Assembly: GCF_000768065.1 (NCBI RefSeq)
Contig: NZ_JRKM01000001.1
Coordinates: forward strand, 3,268,001-3,332,000
Direction: 5' to 3'
Length of the DNA stretch: 64,000 nt
Origin: Aquabacterium sp. NJ1
Lineage (GTDB): Bacteria; Pseudomonadota; Gammaproteobacteria; Burkholderiales; Burkholderiaceae_C
Below are positions 54,578 to 64,000 of the stretch, one piece after another. Positions within the stretch are counted from its first letter, which is position 1, and each line of letters begins with the position of its first letter. The translations under genes were made by a program, and so were the position numbers. A model generated the notes under the pieces. The model made no database searches, was not told the DNA's origin, and saw only the letters and a program-made list of their open reading frames with translations.

Positions 54578-54926
54578 AACGGCACGGCGCGCGCCCCATT
54601 CAGGGGATAAATGTCCGAATAGAAATGATGGGCCAACACGCTTCGCACCATTGTTGTGCGTCTGTGTTGTTGATTGCCTGGGCAATTAATTTCGAACTCA
54701 AATCGAGTGATTTGCCTGCAAAATGTCCTGAAAACGTATGTGTAAATTGCATTTTGTAGCCTGTTGACAACGAAAATGGGCCAAAACCAGGGACTAAAGC
54801 TGTCACGATTCTTGCTTATCGAATCTCCGGCGGACTTTCCGTCCCACAATGAACTTCACGGTTGGGAGCCTGTTTGGGCACCCTCCTTGTTCAAATTTCT
54901 GTTCATCTCATTGCTAGGAGAACTCA
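54578..54926 (+). promoter_or_regulatory. AT-rich upstream region of the porin gene
   Basis: This 349-base gap is clearly more AT-rich than the surroundings and should hold the promoter and a long 5' leader of the porin. A consensus TTGACA at 54764 has no good -10 partner at the usual spacing. The ribosome binding site aggag is at 54916-54920. I see no terminator for recQ and no credible ORF. Confidence 0.5.
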
Positions 54927-56003
54927 ATGTTTGCAAAGAAGAACCTGGTGGCTGTGGCCGCCTTGCTGGCTATGGCTGGCGCTGCCCAAGCCCAATCGAG
55001 CGTCAAGCTGTACGGCTACCTGGAAATGGACGCTGGTTCTTATGAAACGGCTCACGCCAAGGGTACGTCCTCTCGCGTGACCAAGGTTCAAAGCGGCGAC
55101 ATGATGACCAGCTTCGTTGGTCTGGCCGGTTCTGAAGATCTGGGTGGTGGCCTGAAGGCTGAATTCACGCTGGAATCCTTCCTGGGTGTCGATACGGGCG
55201 AAGCGGCCGGTAACTACGCCAACAAGGCTGGTGGCTTCTGGAGCCGTGCTTCCAACGTCGCGCTGAGCGGCGGTTTCGGTAAGGTCGCACTGGGTCAATA
55301 CGACAACCCCCTGTTCACCTCGGCCTACACCTACAACCCCTTCGGCAGCTCGATGACGTTCTCGCCGACGATGCGTCACCTGAACTACCTGACGCCGGCT
55401 GTGCAAACCAGCATCCCCAACTCCGGCGTCAAGTTCGACACCGGCTGGGTGAACTCGGTGACCTATGAGTCGCCCGTGTTCTCTGGCTTCCAGGCCATCG
55501 GTCAGTACGCTGCCAAGGAAACCTCCACGCCCGACACCACGAACAGCTACGCGCTGGCTGGTTCTTACAACGCTGGCCCGTTCAGCGCCATGCTGACCTA
55601 TGTGAAGGGCGGCCTGACCGACAAGCCCAATGCCACGACCTACTACGCCAAGTCCAAAGTGACGGACCTGGGTGCCAGCTACGATTTCGGTGTGCTCAAG
55701 GCCTTTGCCCAGTACACCTACATCAAGGACGACACCAACGATCTGAAGGACAAGATCTATCAACTGGGCGTGAGCGTGCCGGTGACCGAGAAGGCCTCGG
55801 TGATGGCTTCGTTCGGCAACCTGAACCACAAGGTCGCAGGCCAGGCATCCAACAAGGATGACGTGTTCTCGATCGGCTACAACTATGACCTGTCCAAGCG
55901 CACCAGCGTGTTTGGCGCGTTCATGAACAACCGCCAGAGCGCCAACACGGGCAATGACTCCTCTGGTCAATCCTACGCCGTTGGTATCAAGCACAACTTC
56001 TGA
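54927..56003 (+). CDS. Gram-negative trimeric porin, Burkholderiales type
   Basis: This 358-residue outer-membrane protein has a signal peptide (residues about 1-22, ending AQAQ), the Neisseria/Burkholderia porin start SSVKLYGYLEMDAG, the barrel segments GSEDLGGGLKAEFTLES and SNVALSGGFGKVALGQYDNP, and the final aromatic residue IKHNF needed for assembly. Codon use is that of a highly expressed gene. It is monocistronic, with a strong terminator 30 bases downstream. It is probably a general diffusion porin. Confidence 0.95.
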   Translation: MFAKKNLVAVAALLAMAGAAQAQSSVKLYGYLEMDAGSYETAHAKGTSSRVTKVQSGDMMTSFVGLAGSEDLGGGLKAEFTLESFLGVDTGEAAGNYANKAGGFWSRASNVALSGGFGKVALGQYDNPLFTSAYTYNPFGSSMTFSPTMRHLNYLTPAVQTSIPNSGVKFDTGWVNSVTYESPVFSGFQAIGQYAAKETSTPDTTNSYALAGSYNAGPFSAMLTYVKGGLTDKPNATTYYAKSKVTDLGASYDFGVLKAFAQYTYIKDDTNDLKDKIYQLGVSVPVTEKASVMASFGNLNHKVAGQASNKDDVFSIGYNYDLSKRTSVFGAFMNNRQSANTGNDSSGQSYAVGIKHNF

Positions 56004-56032
56004 TCGACCCCAGTCGATTTGAAGCACCCATG

Positions 56033-56062
56033 AAAAACGCCCCGCGAGGGGCGTTTTTCTTT
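56033..56062 (+). terminator. Terminator after the porin gene
   Basis: An 11-bp perfect stem AAAAACGCCCC/GGGGCGTTTTT closes the GNRA-type tetraloop GCGA. A and T runs on both sides make it potentially bidirectional, so it may also end the convergent metXW transcript. Confidence 0.95.
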
Positions 56063-56105
56063 TGGGGCAACCGTGCGCGCGTTCAGGCCAGCCGGGGCGC
56101 GGCCA

Positions 56106-56708
56106 TCAACCCCGCTCGAACTTGAACACCGCCGTGCTGGCCAGCAGATTGGGCCAGCGGGTGACCACCTCGCCGCCATGCAGGCCGAAGGATTCCAGGA
56201 TGCGCAGCCCGTTCTTGCGCGCCAGCACCTCGAAGTCGGCCAGCGTGGCCACGCGGATGTTGGGCGTGTCGTACCACTGGTAGGGCAGGGTCCTGGTCAC
56301 CGGCATGCGCCCGCGCAGCACGCTCAGGCGGTGCGCCCAGTGCGCGAAGTTGGGGAAGCTCACCAGGCCGATGCGGCCGATGCGTGCCGTCTCGCGCAGC
56401 ATGGCTTCGGTATTGCGCAGGTGTTGCAGCGTGTCGAGCTGCAGCACCACGTCGAAGCTGTTGTCCTCGAACAGGCTCAGGCCTTCTTCCAGGTTGCGCT
56501 GGATGACGTTGACCCCGCGCTTGACGCAGGCGATCACCTTGGTGTCGTCCAGCTCCACCCCGTAGCCGGTGCATTGGCGGTGGTCACGCAAGTAGGCCAG
56601 CAGGGCGCCATCACCGCAGCCCAGGTCCAGCACACGGGAGCCCGGTGGGATGAGGTCGGCGATGATCTGGTGGATGGGGCGGTCGTTGCTCATGCTCTTG
56701 TCCATCAC
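56106..56708 (-). CDS. metW: Methionine biosynthesis protein MetW
   Basis: This roughly 200-residue methyltransferase-fold protein accompanies MetX in proteobacteria and is needed for full homoserine acylation activity. The SAM-binding motif [12 protein letters not shown] and the MetW-specific [17 protein letters not shown] and [17 protein letters not shown] are present. It overlaps metX by 4 bases. The start may be internal (MSNDRPIHQ) because the first five residues are not conserved. Confidence 0.95.
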   Translation of the reverse strand: MMDKSMSNDRPIHQIIADLIPPGSRVLDLGCGDGALLAYLRDHRQCTGYGVELDDTKVIACVKRGVNVIQRNLEEGLSLFEDNSFDVVLQLDTLQHLRNTEAMLRETARIGRIGLVSFPNFAHWAHRLSVLRGRMPVTRTLPYQWYDTPNIRVATLADFEVLARKNGLRILESFGLHGGEVVTRWPNLLASTAVFKFERG

Positions 56709-57916
56709 ACGGCCATCTTCACGGCTTGGCCATTGAGCGTGCTCAGCGGGGCCGCCTGCTCATTGAGGCTCAGGGCGATGCGCTCGAAGTAGGCGCGCAC
56801 CACCTCGTGGTAGCGCGGGTCGTCCAGCAGGAAGGCATCGTGGCCGTGCGGCGCGTCGATCTCGGCATAGCTCACGTCGTGGCGGTTGTCCACGAGCGCC
56901 TTGACGATCTCGCGCGAGCGTGCCGGCGAGAAGCGCCAGTCCGTCGTGAAGCTGATGACCAGGAACTTGGCCAGGGCCTTGGCCAGCGCGGCAGACAGCT
57001 TGCCGCCATGGGCGCGGGCCGGGTCGAAATAATCCAGCGCGCGCGTGATCAGCAAATAGGTGTTGGCGTCGAAGTAGTCGCTGAACTTGTCGCCCTGGTA
57101 GCGCAGGTAACTCTCCACCTGGAACTCGATGTTCTGCGTGCTGTAGGCGGGCTCTTCATTGGCCTCGCGCCCGACCATGGCGCGGCCGAACTTCTCGTCC
57201 ATCACGTCGTCGGACAAGTAGGTGATGTGGCCGATCATGCGCGCCACACGCAGGCCGCGGCGAGGCACCACGCCGTGCTCGTAGAAGTGGCCGTGGTGGA
57301 AGTCCGGGTCGGTCACGATGGCGCGGCGGGCCACCTCGTTGAAGGCGATGTTCTGGGCCGACAGGTTCGGCGCGGTGGCCACGGCCACGCAATGGCGCAC
57401 GCGCTCGGGGTATTGCAGCGTCCAGCTCAGCGCCTGCATGCCGCCCAGGCTGCCGCCGAGCACGGCCGCCAGCTTGTCGATGCCCAGGCGATCCAGCACG
57501 CGGGCCTGCGCGTTGACCCAGTCCTCCACCGTCACCACGGGGAAGTCGGCACCATAAATCTTGCCGGTGTCCGGGTTGGTGTGCATCGGGCCCGTCGAGC
57601 CAAAACACGAGCCCGGGTTGTTGATGCCGATGACGAAGAACTTGTCGGTGTCCAGCGGTTTGCCGGGGCCGATCATGTTGTCCCACCAGCCTTGGCTCTT
57701 GGGCAGGGGCTGGCCGTTTTCGTCGGCGTGCAGGCCGGCCACGTGGTGCGAGGCGTTCAGGGCGTGGCACACCAGCACGGCGTTGCTGCGGTCGGCGTTC
57801 AGGCGGCCGTAGGTTTCGTAGACGAGGGTGTAGTCGCGCAGCACCGCGCCGCTTTGCAGCGACAGCGGCGTGCCGAAGTGCATGGAAGCAGGGGTGACGA
57901 CCCCGAGAGTGGACAT
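56705..57916 (-). CDS. metX: Homoserine O-acyltransferase MetX
   Basis: This 403-residue alpha/beta hydrolase acylates L-homoserine, the first committed step of methionine synthesis. The catalytic Ser is in GGSLGGMQ, Asp in FTTDWRFSP and His in DAPHGHDAF. Whether it uses acetyl- or succinyl-CoA cannot be settled by eye; many betaproteobacterial MetX use succinyl-CoA. ATG 57916 fits the family start. A SAM-II riboswitch and terminator control it, and metW follows by overlap. Confidence 0.95.
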   Translation of the reverse strand: MSTLGVVTPASMHFGTPLSLQSGAVLRDYTLVYETYGRLNADRSNAVLVCHALNASHHVAGLHADENGQPLPKSQGWWDNMIGPGKPLDTDKFFVIGINNPGSCFGSTGPMHTNPDTGKIYGADFPVVTVEDWVNAQARVLDRLGIDKLAAVLGGSLGGMQALSWTLQYPERVRHCVAVATAPNLSAQNIAFNEVARRAIVTDPDFHHGHFYEHGVVPRRGLRVARMIGHITYLSDDVMDEKFGRAMVGREANEEPAYSTQNIEFQVESYLRYQGDKFSDYFDANTYLLITRALDYFDPARAHGGKLSAALAKALAKFLVISFTTDWRFSPARSREIVKALVDNRHDVSYAEIDAPHGHDAFLLDDPRYHEVVRAYFERIALSLNEQAAPLSTLNGQAVKMAV

Positions 57917-57940
57917 GACGCTAGCAGATCGAGTGGACAA

Positions 57941-57976
57941 CAAAAAACCGGCCTCGCATGAAAGCAGGGGCCGGTG
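57941..57976 (-). terminator. Intrinsic terminator in the metX leader
   Basis: On the minus strand a 7-bp stem ACCGGCC/GGCCGGT with a 15-base loop is followed by a run of six T. It ends 25 bases before the metX start and just after the SAM-II aptamer, so it looks like the expression platform of transcriptional attenuation. Confidence 0.85.
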
Positions 57977-57981
57977 TGCAG

Positions 57982-58037
57982 CGCCCTCTTTAGCGGAATT
58001 TCTTGAGCGCCCGCAATCCGGACAAATCGGCGCTATA
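57982..58037 (-). promoter_or_regulatory. SAM-II riboswitch upstream of metX
   Basis: The minus strand reads AGCGCCGATTTGTCCGGATT, GCGGGCGCTCAAGAAATTCC, then GCTAAAGAGGGC. This matches the SAM-II (SAM-alpha) consensus: stem P1 AGCGCC/GGCGCT, the GATTT and ATTGC elements and the 3' pseudoknot strand GCTAAAnAGGG. S-adenosylmethionine binding should lower metX expression. A -10-like TACACT with GCGACA 18 bases before it (minus strand, about 58050-58080) would start the transcript at the aptamer. Confidence 0.9.
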
Positions 58038-58234
58038 GGTATCAGTGTAGCGCCATTTGCCGCCGAGTGTCGCGCGGGCATATTTCACAATCTGAGGTCG
58101 TTTTGTCGCGTTGTGCCGGGGACTGGCCTGCGCAGGCGAGACTTAGCATGGTGTCAGGGTGCCCGAAGTGCGCGGGGCCACCGCCGTTGGCGGTGTGTTG
58201 CCGCAGGCGCCCTGGCATCTACAAGGAGACATGC

Positions 58235-59899
58235 ATGCCCAGGTGGTTACTCTGGCTCAACGAGTATGTGCCCGTTCGTTATGGCGCCTGGGCCTTGTCG
58301 GTGTTGGTGGCCGTGGCGGGGGCGGTCGTGTGGACCTTCACGCGCCACGAGTCGGGCGTGTGGATGGCCGGCCTGGGCGCGGGGCTCACCCTGCTGGGCC
58401 TCAACGACATGCGCCAGACCAGCCGTTCGGTGCTGCGCAACTACCCCGTCATGGGGCACCTGCGCTACCTGCTGGAGTTCATCCGGCCCGAGATGCGCCA
58501 GTACTTCATCGAGAGTGACAACGAGGCGGCGCCGTTTTCGCGCCAGCAGCGCTCGCTGGTTTACCAGCGCGCCAAGGGGGAGTCTGACAAGCGGCCTTTC
58601 GGCACCCAGCGGGATGTCGGGGCCACGGGGTATGAATGGATCAGCCATTCCATCGCGCCCAGCGAGGTGCCCTCCCAGGATTTCCGGGTGACGATCGGCG
58701 CGGGTGGCTCCTCCTGCACCCAGCCCTACAGCGCCAGCGTGTTCAACATCTCCGCCATGAGTTTCGGGGCGCTGAGCGCCAATGCCATCCTGGCCTTGAA
58801 CACGGGTGCCAGGAAGGGGCGGTTTGCCCATGACACAGGCGAGGGCTCCATCAGCCAGTACCACCGCGAACCGGGCGGCGACCTGATCTGGGAGATCGGC
58901 TCGGGCTACTTCGGCTGCCGCACGGACGATGGCCGTTTTGATGCGGACAAGTTCATGGCCAATGCGCGCGAGCCTCAGGTCAAGATGATCGAGCTCAAGC
59001 TCAGCCAGGGCGCCAAGCCGGGCCACGGCGGCGTGCTGCCAGGCCCCAAGGTGACGATCGAGATTGCCGCCACACGCGGCGTGCCGGTTGGCAAGGACTG
59101 TGTGTCGCCGGCCATGCACTCGGCCTTCTCGACGCCCATCGAGATGATGCAATTCATCGAGCGCTTGCGCCAGCTGTCGGGCGGCAAGCCGGTGGGTTTC
59201 AAGTTCTGCGTGGGCCACGTGTGGGAGTGGTTCGCGATGGCCAAGGCCATGCGCGAAACCGGCATCTGGCCAGACTTCATCGTGGTGGACGGGGCCGAAG
59301 GTGGCACCGGGGCTGCCCCGCTGGAGTTCACCGACCACGTGGGCGCGCCTTTGCAGGAGGGCTTGCTCCTGGTCCACAACACCCTGGTCGGGCTGGGTGA
59401 GCGCCACCGCGTCAAGATCGGTTGCGCCGGCAAGGTCATCAGCGCGTTCGACATTGCCCGCATGATGGCCCTGGGCGCCGACTGGTGCAATTCAGCACGC
59501 GGCTTTATGTTCGCACTGGGCTGTATCCAGGCGCAGAGCTGCCACACGGGCGAATGTCCCACCGGCGTCACCTCGCAGGACCCCTGGCGACAGCGTGCCC
59601 TGGTCGTGCCGGACAAGGCCGAGCGGGTGTACCGCTTCCATCACAACACCCTGTATGCGCTGCGGGAGCTGGTGCAGGCTGCTGGTTTGCAGCACCCCAA
59701 CGACATCACGGCCGATCACATCCTCAGGCGGGTGTCGGGTTTCGAGGTGGGGCGGCTGGCGAACCTGCTGATCTACTTGCGCCCAGGCGAATTGCTGGCT
59801 GCAGAGCGGGGTGAAGTCGCCTGGCGCACACCAGGCTTCGAGCAGTACTGGCGCCGTGCGCGCGCCGATTCTTTCGAGCCGGCGGACGGCGTGCACTGA
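58235..59899 (+). CDS. FMN-binding glutamate synthase family protein
   Basis: This 554-residue protein has two N-terminal membrane helices (residues about 13-55), then the FMN-binding domain of the glutamate synthase large subunit: SFGALSANAILALNTGARKG, KPGHGGVLPGPKVT, VDGAEGGTGAAPLEF and a C-terminal cysteine cluster CIQAQSCHTGECPTGVTSQD that binds a 3Fe-4S centre. It lacks the amidotransferase domain, so it is not a classical GltB; the electron donor and product are unknown. The start ATG 58235 has aaggag 6 bases upstream. Confidence 0.88.
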   Translation: MPRWLLWLNEYVPVRYGAWALSVLVAVAGAVVWTFTRHESGVWMAGLGAGLTLLGLNDMRQTSRSVLRNYPVMGHLRYLLEFIRPEMRQYFIESDNEAAPFSRQQRSLVYQRAKGESDKRPFGTQRDVGATGYEWISHSIAPSEVPSQDFRVTIGAGGSSCTQPYSASVFNISAMSFGALSANAILALNTGARKGRFAHDTGEGSISQYHREPGGDLIWEIGSGYFGCRTDDGRFDADKFMANAREPQVKMIELKLSQGAKPGHGGVLPGPKVTIEIAATRGVPVGKDCVSPAMHSAFSTPIEMMQFIERLRQLSGGKPVGFKFCVGHVWEWFAMAKAMRETGIWPDFIVVDGAEGGTGAAPLEFTDHVGAPLQEGLLLVHNTLVGLGERHRVKIGCAGKVISAFDIARMMALGADWCNSARGFMFALGCIQAQSCHTGECPTGVTSQDPWRQRALVVPDKAERVYRFHHNTLYALRELVQAAGLQHPNDITADHILRRVSGFEVGRLANLLIYLRPGELLAAERGEVAWRTPGFEQYWRRARADSFEPADGVH

Positions 59900-59925
59900 G
59901 CCTTGAGGGGCCGGCGCTGGAAGGA

Positions 59926-60546
59926 TCAGGCGCTGGGTGGTGCCGTGTCGATGAAGCTCTGGCGTTGCATGAGCTTGTCGTGCAGCTTGCCCAGGTTGGG
60001 GTAGTCGTCGCGCCAGTCGATCTGCGGGAAGCGGAAATCCAGGTAACCCAGGGCACAGCCCACGGCGATGTCGGCCAGGCTGTGGTGGTTGCCATTGCAC
60101 CAGGGGCGGTCACCCAGGCCCTGGCTCATGGCCTTGAGGCTGCCCTTGACCTTGTCGAGCTGGCGGTCTACCCAGGCCTGGCTGCGCTGGGCTTCTGTGC
60201 GGCCCACCCAGGTTTGCTCCAGGCGCGCGAGGATGGCCGCGTCCAGCAGGCCGTCGGCCAGGGCTTCCCAGGTACGCACTTCCACGCGTTCGCGCCCGCT
60301 CAGGGGGATCAGCTTGCCGACCGGGGAGAGCGTGTCCACGTATTCCACGATGACGCGCGAGTCAAAGATGGCCTCGCCACCTTCCATCACCAGACAGGGC
60401 ACCTTGCCCAGCGGGTTGGATTCCGAGATGGTGGAATCAGCCGCCCAGACGTCCTCGATGTCGAATTTGTAGTCGAGTTTTTTCTCGGCCAGCACGACGC
60501 GTACCTTGCGGACGAAAGGGCTGGTCAGGGAACCGATCAGTTTCAT
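59926..60546 (-). CDS. Glutathione S-transferase family protein
   Basis: This 206-residue protein has an N-terminal thioredoxin-like GST domain (MKLIGSLTSPFVRKVRVVLAEK, GKVPCLVMEGG and DSRVIVEYVD) and an all-helical C-terminal domain with SLADIAVGCALGYLDFRFP. It resembles YibF-type bacterial GSTs. The substrate is unknown. It converges with the glutamate-synthase-like gene 26 bases away. Confidence 0.92.
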   Translation of the reverse strand: MKLIGSLTSPFVRKVRVVLAEKKLDYKFDIEDVWAADSTISESNPLGKVPCLVMEGGEAIFDSRVIVEYVDTLSPVGKLIPLSGRERVEVRTWEALADGLLDAAILARLEQTWVGRTEAQRSQAWVDRQLDKVKGSLKAMSQGLGDRPWCNGNHHSLADIAVGCALGYLDFRFPQIDWRDDYPNLGKLHDKLMQRQSFIDTAPPSA

Positions 60547-60690
60547 TCTGTGTGGTGATGTGTGTTTGAACTGATTTTAGCCACCACAGGGCGTCCGCCG
60601 GGGATTGGAGGGTCATCTGTATGACACCCACCCAATCAGGGGGAGCGCCTGCACGCAGGCTCGTTCGATATTGTTACATTTGATGCTGAA

Positions 60691-63494
<2,804 letters not shown>

Positions 63495-63710
63495 GGCGCC
63501 TGTTGAGCCTGGCTTTGCCCAGGCAGCCTGGATGGCCTGCGATCACGTGCCCGCTTGAAGCGGTGCACACGTGATTGGCAGGCCATTTCCGCCATGGGGC
63601 TGGCCCCCTAAGGTGAGCACGCCCTCGCCCCTAGCGCTAGGGATGCGCCATTCGCCGTGCGTTCCTACATTGGCGACTCCTGTTTTACGCATTCGACTAG
63701 GAGTCCCAAC
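63495..63710. promoter_or_regulatory. Palindrome-rich region between purB and the last gene
   Basis: It contains a short hairpin (63507-63524, GCCTGG/CCAGGC), a long imperfect hairpin (63532-63586: 9 bp, a small internal loop, 8 bp and a 5-bp inner stem) and a perfect 14-base palindrome CCCTAGCGCTAGGG (63629-63642). The long hairpin may end purB transcription. The palindrome, 68 bases before the next start codon, is an operator candidate. Confidence 0.55.
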
Positions 63711-64000
63711 ATGCAACACCTTTCGCGCTTCGCCCTGCCTGTCATCACCTTGGGCGTGGGCCTGCTCGCACAGACCGCCGCGCAGGCGGTTGCCCTGACC
63801 GAGCCCGTCTCGCCCGCGCCCTTTGCCGACACGGCCTTGGGCGGCACCACTTCGGCCGCCCGCCCCGAGCTGGCTGGCACCGTGCTGGAAGACGTCATCA
63901 CCCCCTTCAGCTTCAGCGGCGTGAGCGGCACCGTGCAGAACCGCGTGGTGCGCGAAACCGGCACCGGCACGCTGGACTTTTACTGGAAGGTCAATGTCGA
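63711..64000 (+). CDS. N-terminal part of an exported protein (truncated by the window)
   Basis: The first 97 codons of this gene are visible. It has a good ribosome binding site (aggag, 63699-63703) and a signal peptide (about residues 1-26, cleavage near AAQA). The mature part begins VALTEPVSPAPFADTALGGT and continues ITPFSFSGVSGTVQNRVVR, which looks like a beta-rich extracellular domain. This could be another PEP-CTERM protein, but the C-terminus lies outside the window, so this cannot be tested. Confidence 0.7.
   Translation, partial: MQHLSRFALPVITLGVGLLAQTAAQAVALTEPVSPAPFADTALGGTTSAARPELAGTVLEDVITPFSFSGVSGTVQNRVVRETGTGTLDFYWKVNV

Noticed and set aside
54764-54769. TTGACA as the porin -35 element
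   Set aside because: A perfect hexamer, but no acceptable -10 sequence lies 16-18 bases downstream.
54924-56027. 367-codon minus-strand open frame opposite the porin
   Set aside because: The porin strand has a signal peptide, barrel motifs and a C-terminal Phe; the opposite frame has Val/Gly/His bias only.

Overview
The window is about 64 kb of uniformly GC-rich, densely packed chromosomal DNA from a betaproteobacterium of the order Burkholderiales. The best fit is the Aquabacterium/Leptothrix/Rubrivivax side of the order; the genus is inferred from protein flavour, not from a search. The order-level call rests on the hpf-ptsN-hprK and bamE-dapB-exbB-exbD blocks, a Burkholderiales-type trimeric porin, a BetR-type response regulator, PEP-CTERM proteins, metXW behind a SAM-II riboswitch and a complete liu (leucine/isovalerate) operon. 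No rRNA, tRNA, CRISPR array, transposase or prophage was seen.

Layout. 1-6370: an old-yellow-enzyme gene, then a five-gene operon behind a strong Fur box (MauG-like di-haem peroxidase lipoprotein, outer-membrane porin, FMN-binding flavoprotein, ApbE flavinyltransferase, small His-rich membrane protein). 6371-13087: a TerC-type transporter with a yybP-ykoY manganese riboswitch, an M48/TPR periplasmic protease, moaC, a PglL/Wzy-like ligase and an MFS exporter. 13327-20421: hpf, ptsN, hprK, fur, bamE, dapB, exbB, exbD and amn. 20540-29366: an orphan HigA-like antitoxin, a Crp/Fnr regulator, purT, a kinase/response-regulator pair, a candidate small RNA or attenuator, mtnN, a DUF962 protein and two tandem diguanylate cyclases. 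29714-37893: an NHL-repeat lipoprotein, ssb, a cheD-cheB pair, a class II amidotransferase, a TetR regulator and a secreted creatininase-like protein beside a YncE-like beta-propeller. 38035-41861: a tandem array of four paralogous PEP-CTERM proteins containing recombination scars. 41877-49310: the liu operon with its TetR regulator. 49443-64000: an SDR, a thioesterase, a chemoreceptor, recQ carrying an in-frame palindromic insertion, a major porin, metXW, an FMN-binding glutamate-synthase-like enzyme, a GST, a YjgN-like membrane protein, purB and the start of a secreted protein.

How the genes work together. Fur (15530-15976) probably represses the 1.7-6.4 kb operon, which looks like an extracytoplasmic flavin/haem electron-transfer route switched on by iron starvation. 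The liu genes degrade isovaleryl-CoA to acetoacetate and acetyl-CoA. The metX leader and mtnN belong to methionine/SAM metabolism. The diguanylate cyclases, the chemoreceptor and cheD/cheB belong to motility or biofilm signalling.

The parts most worth a second look are the PEP-CTERM array, whose intergenic DNA keeps a 60-bp copy of the ivd 3' end fused to the tail of a lost beta-propeller gene; the Fur-boxed flavinylation operon; the palindromic element inside recQ; a 38-codon ORF imitating the biotin-carboxylase N-terminus just before liuD; and the structured transcript ahead of mtnN.
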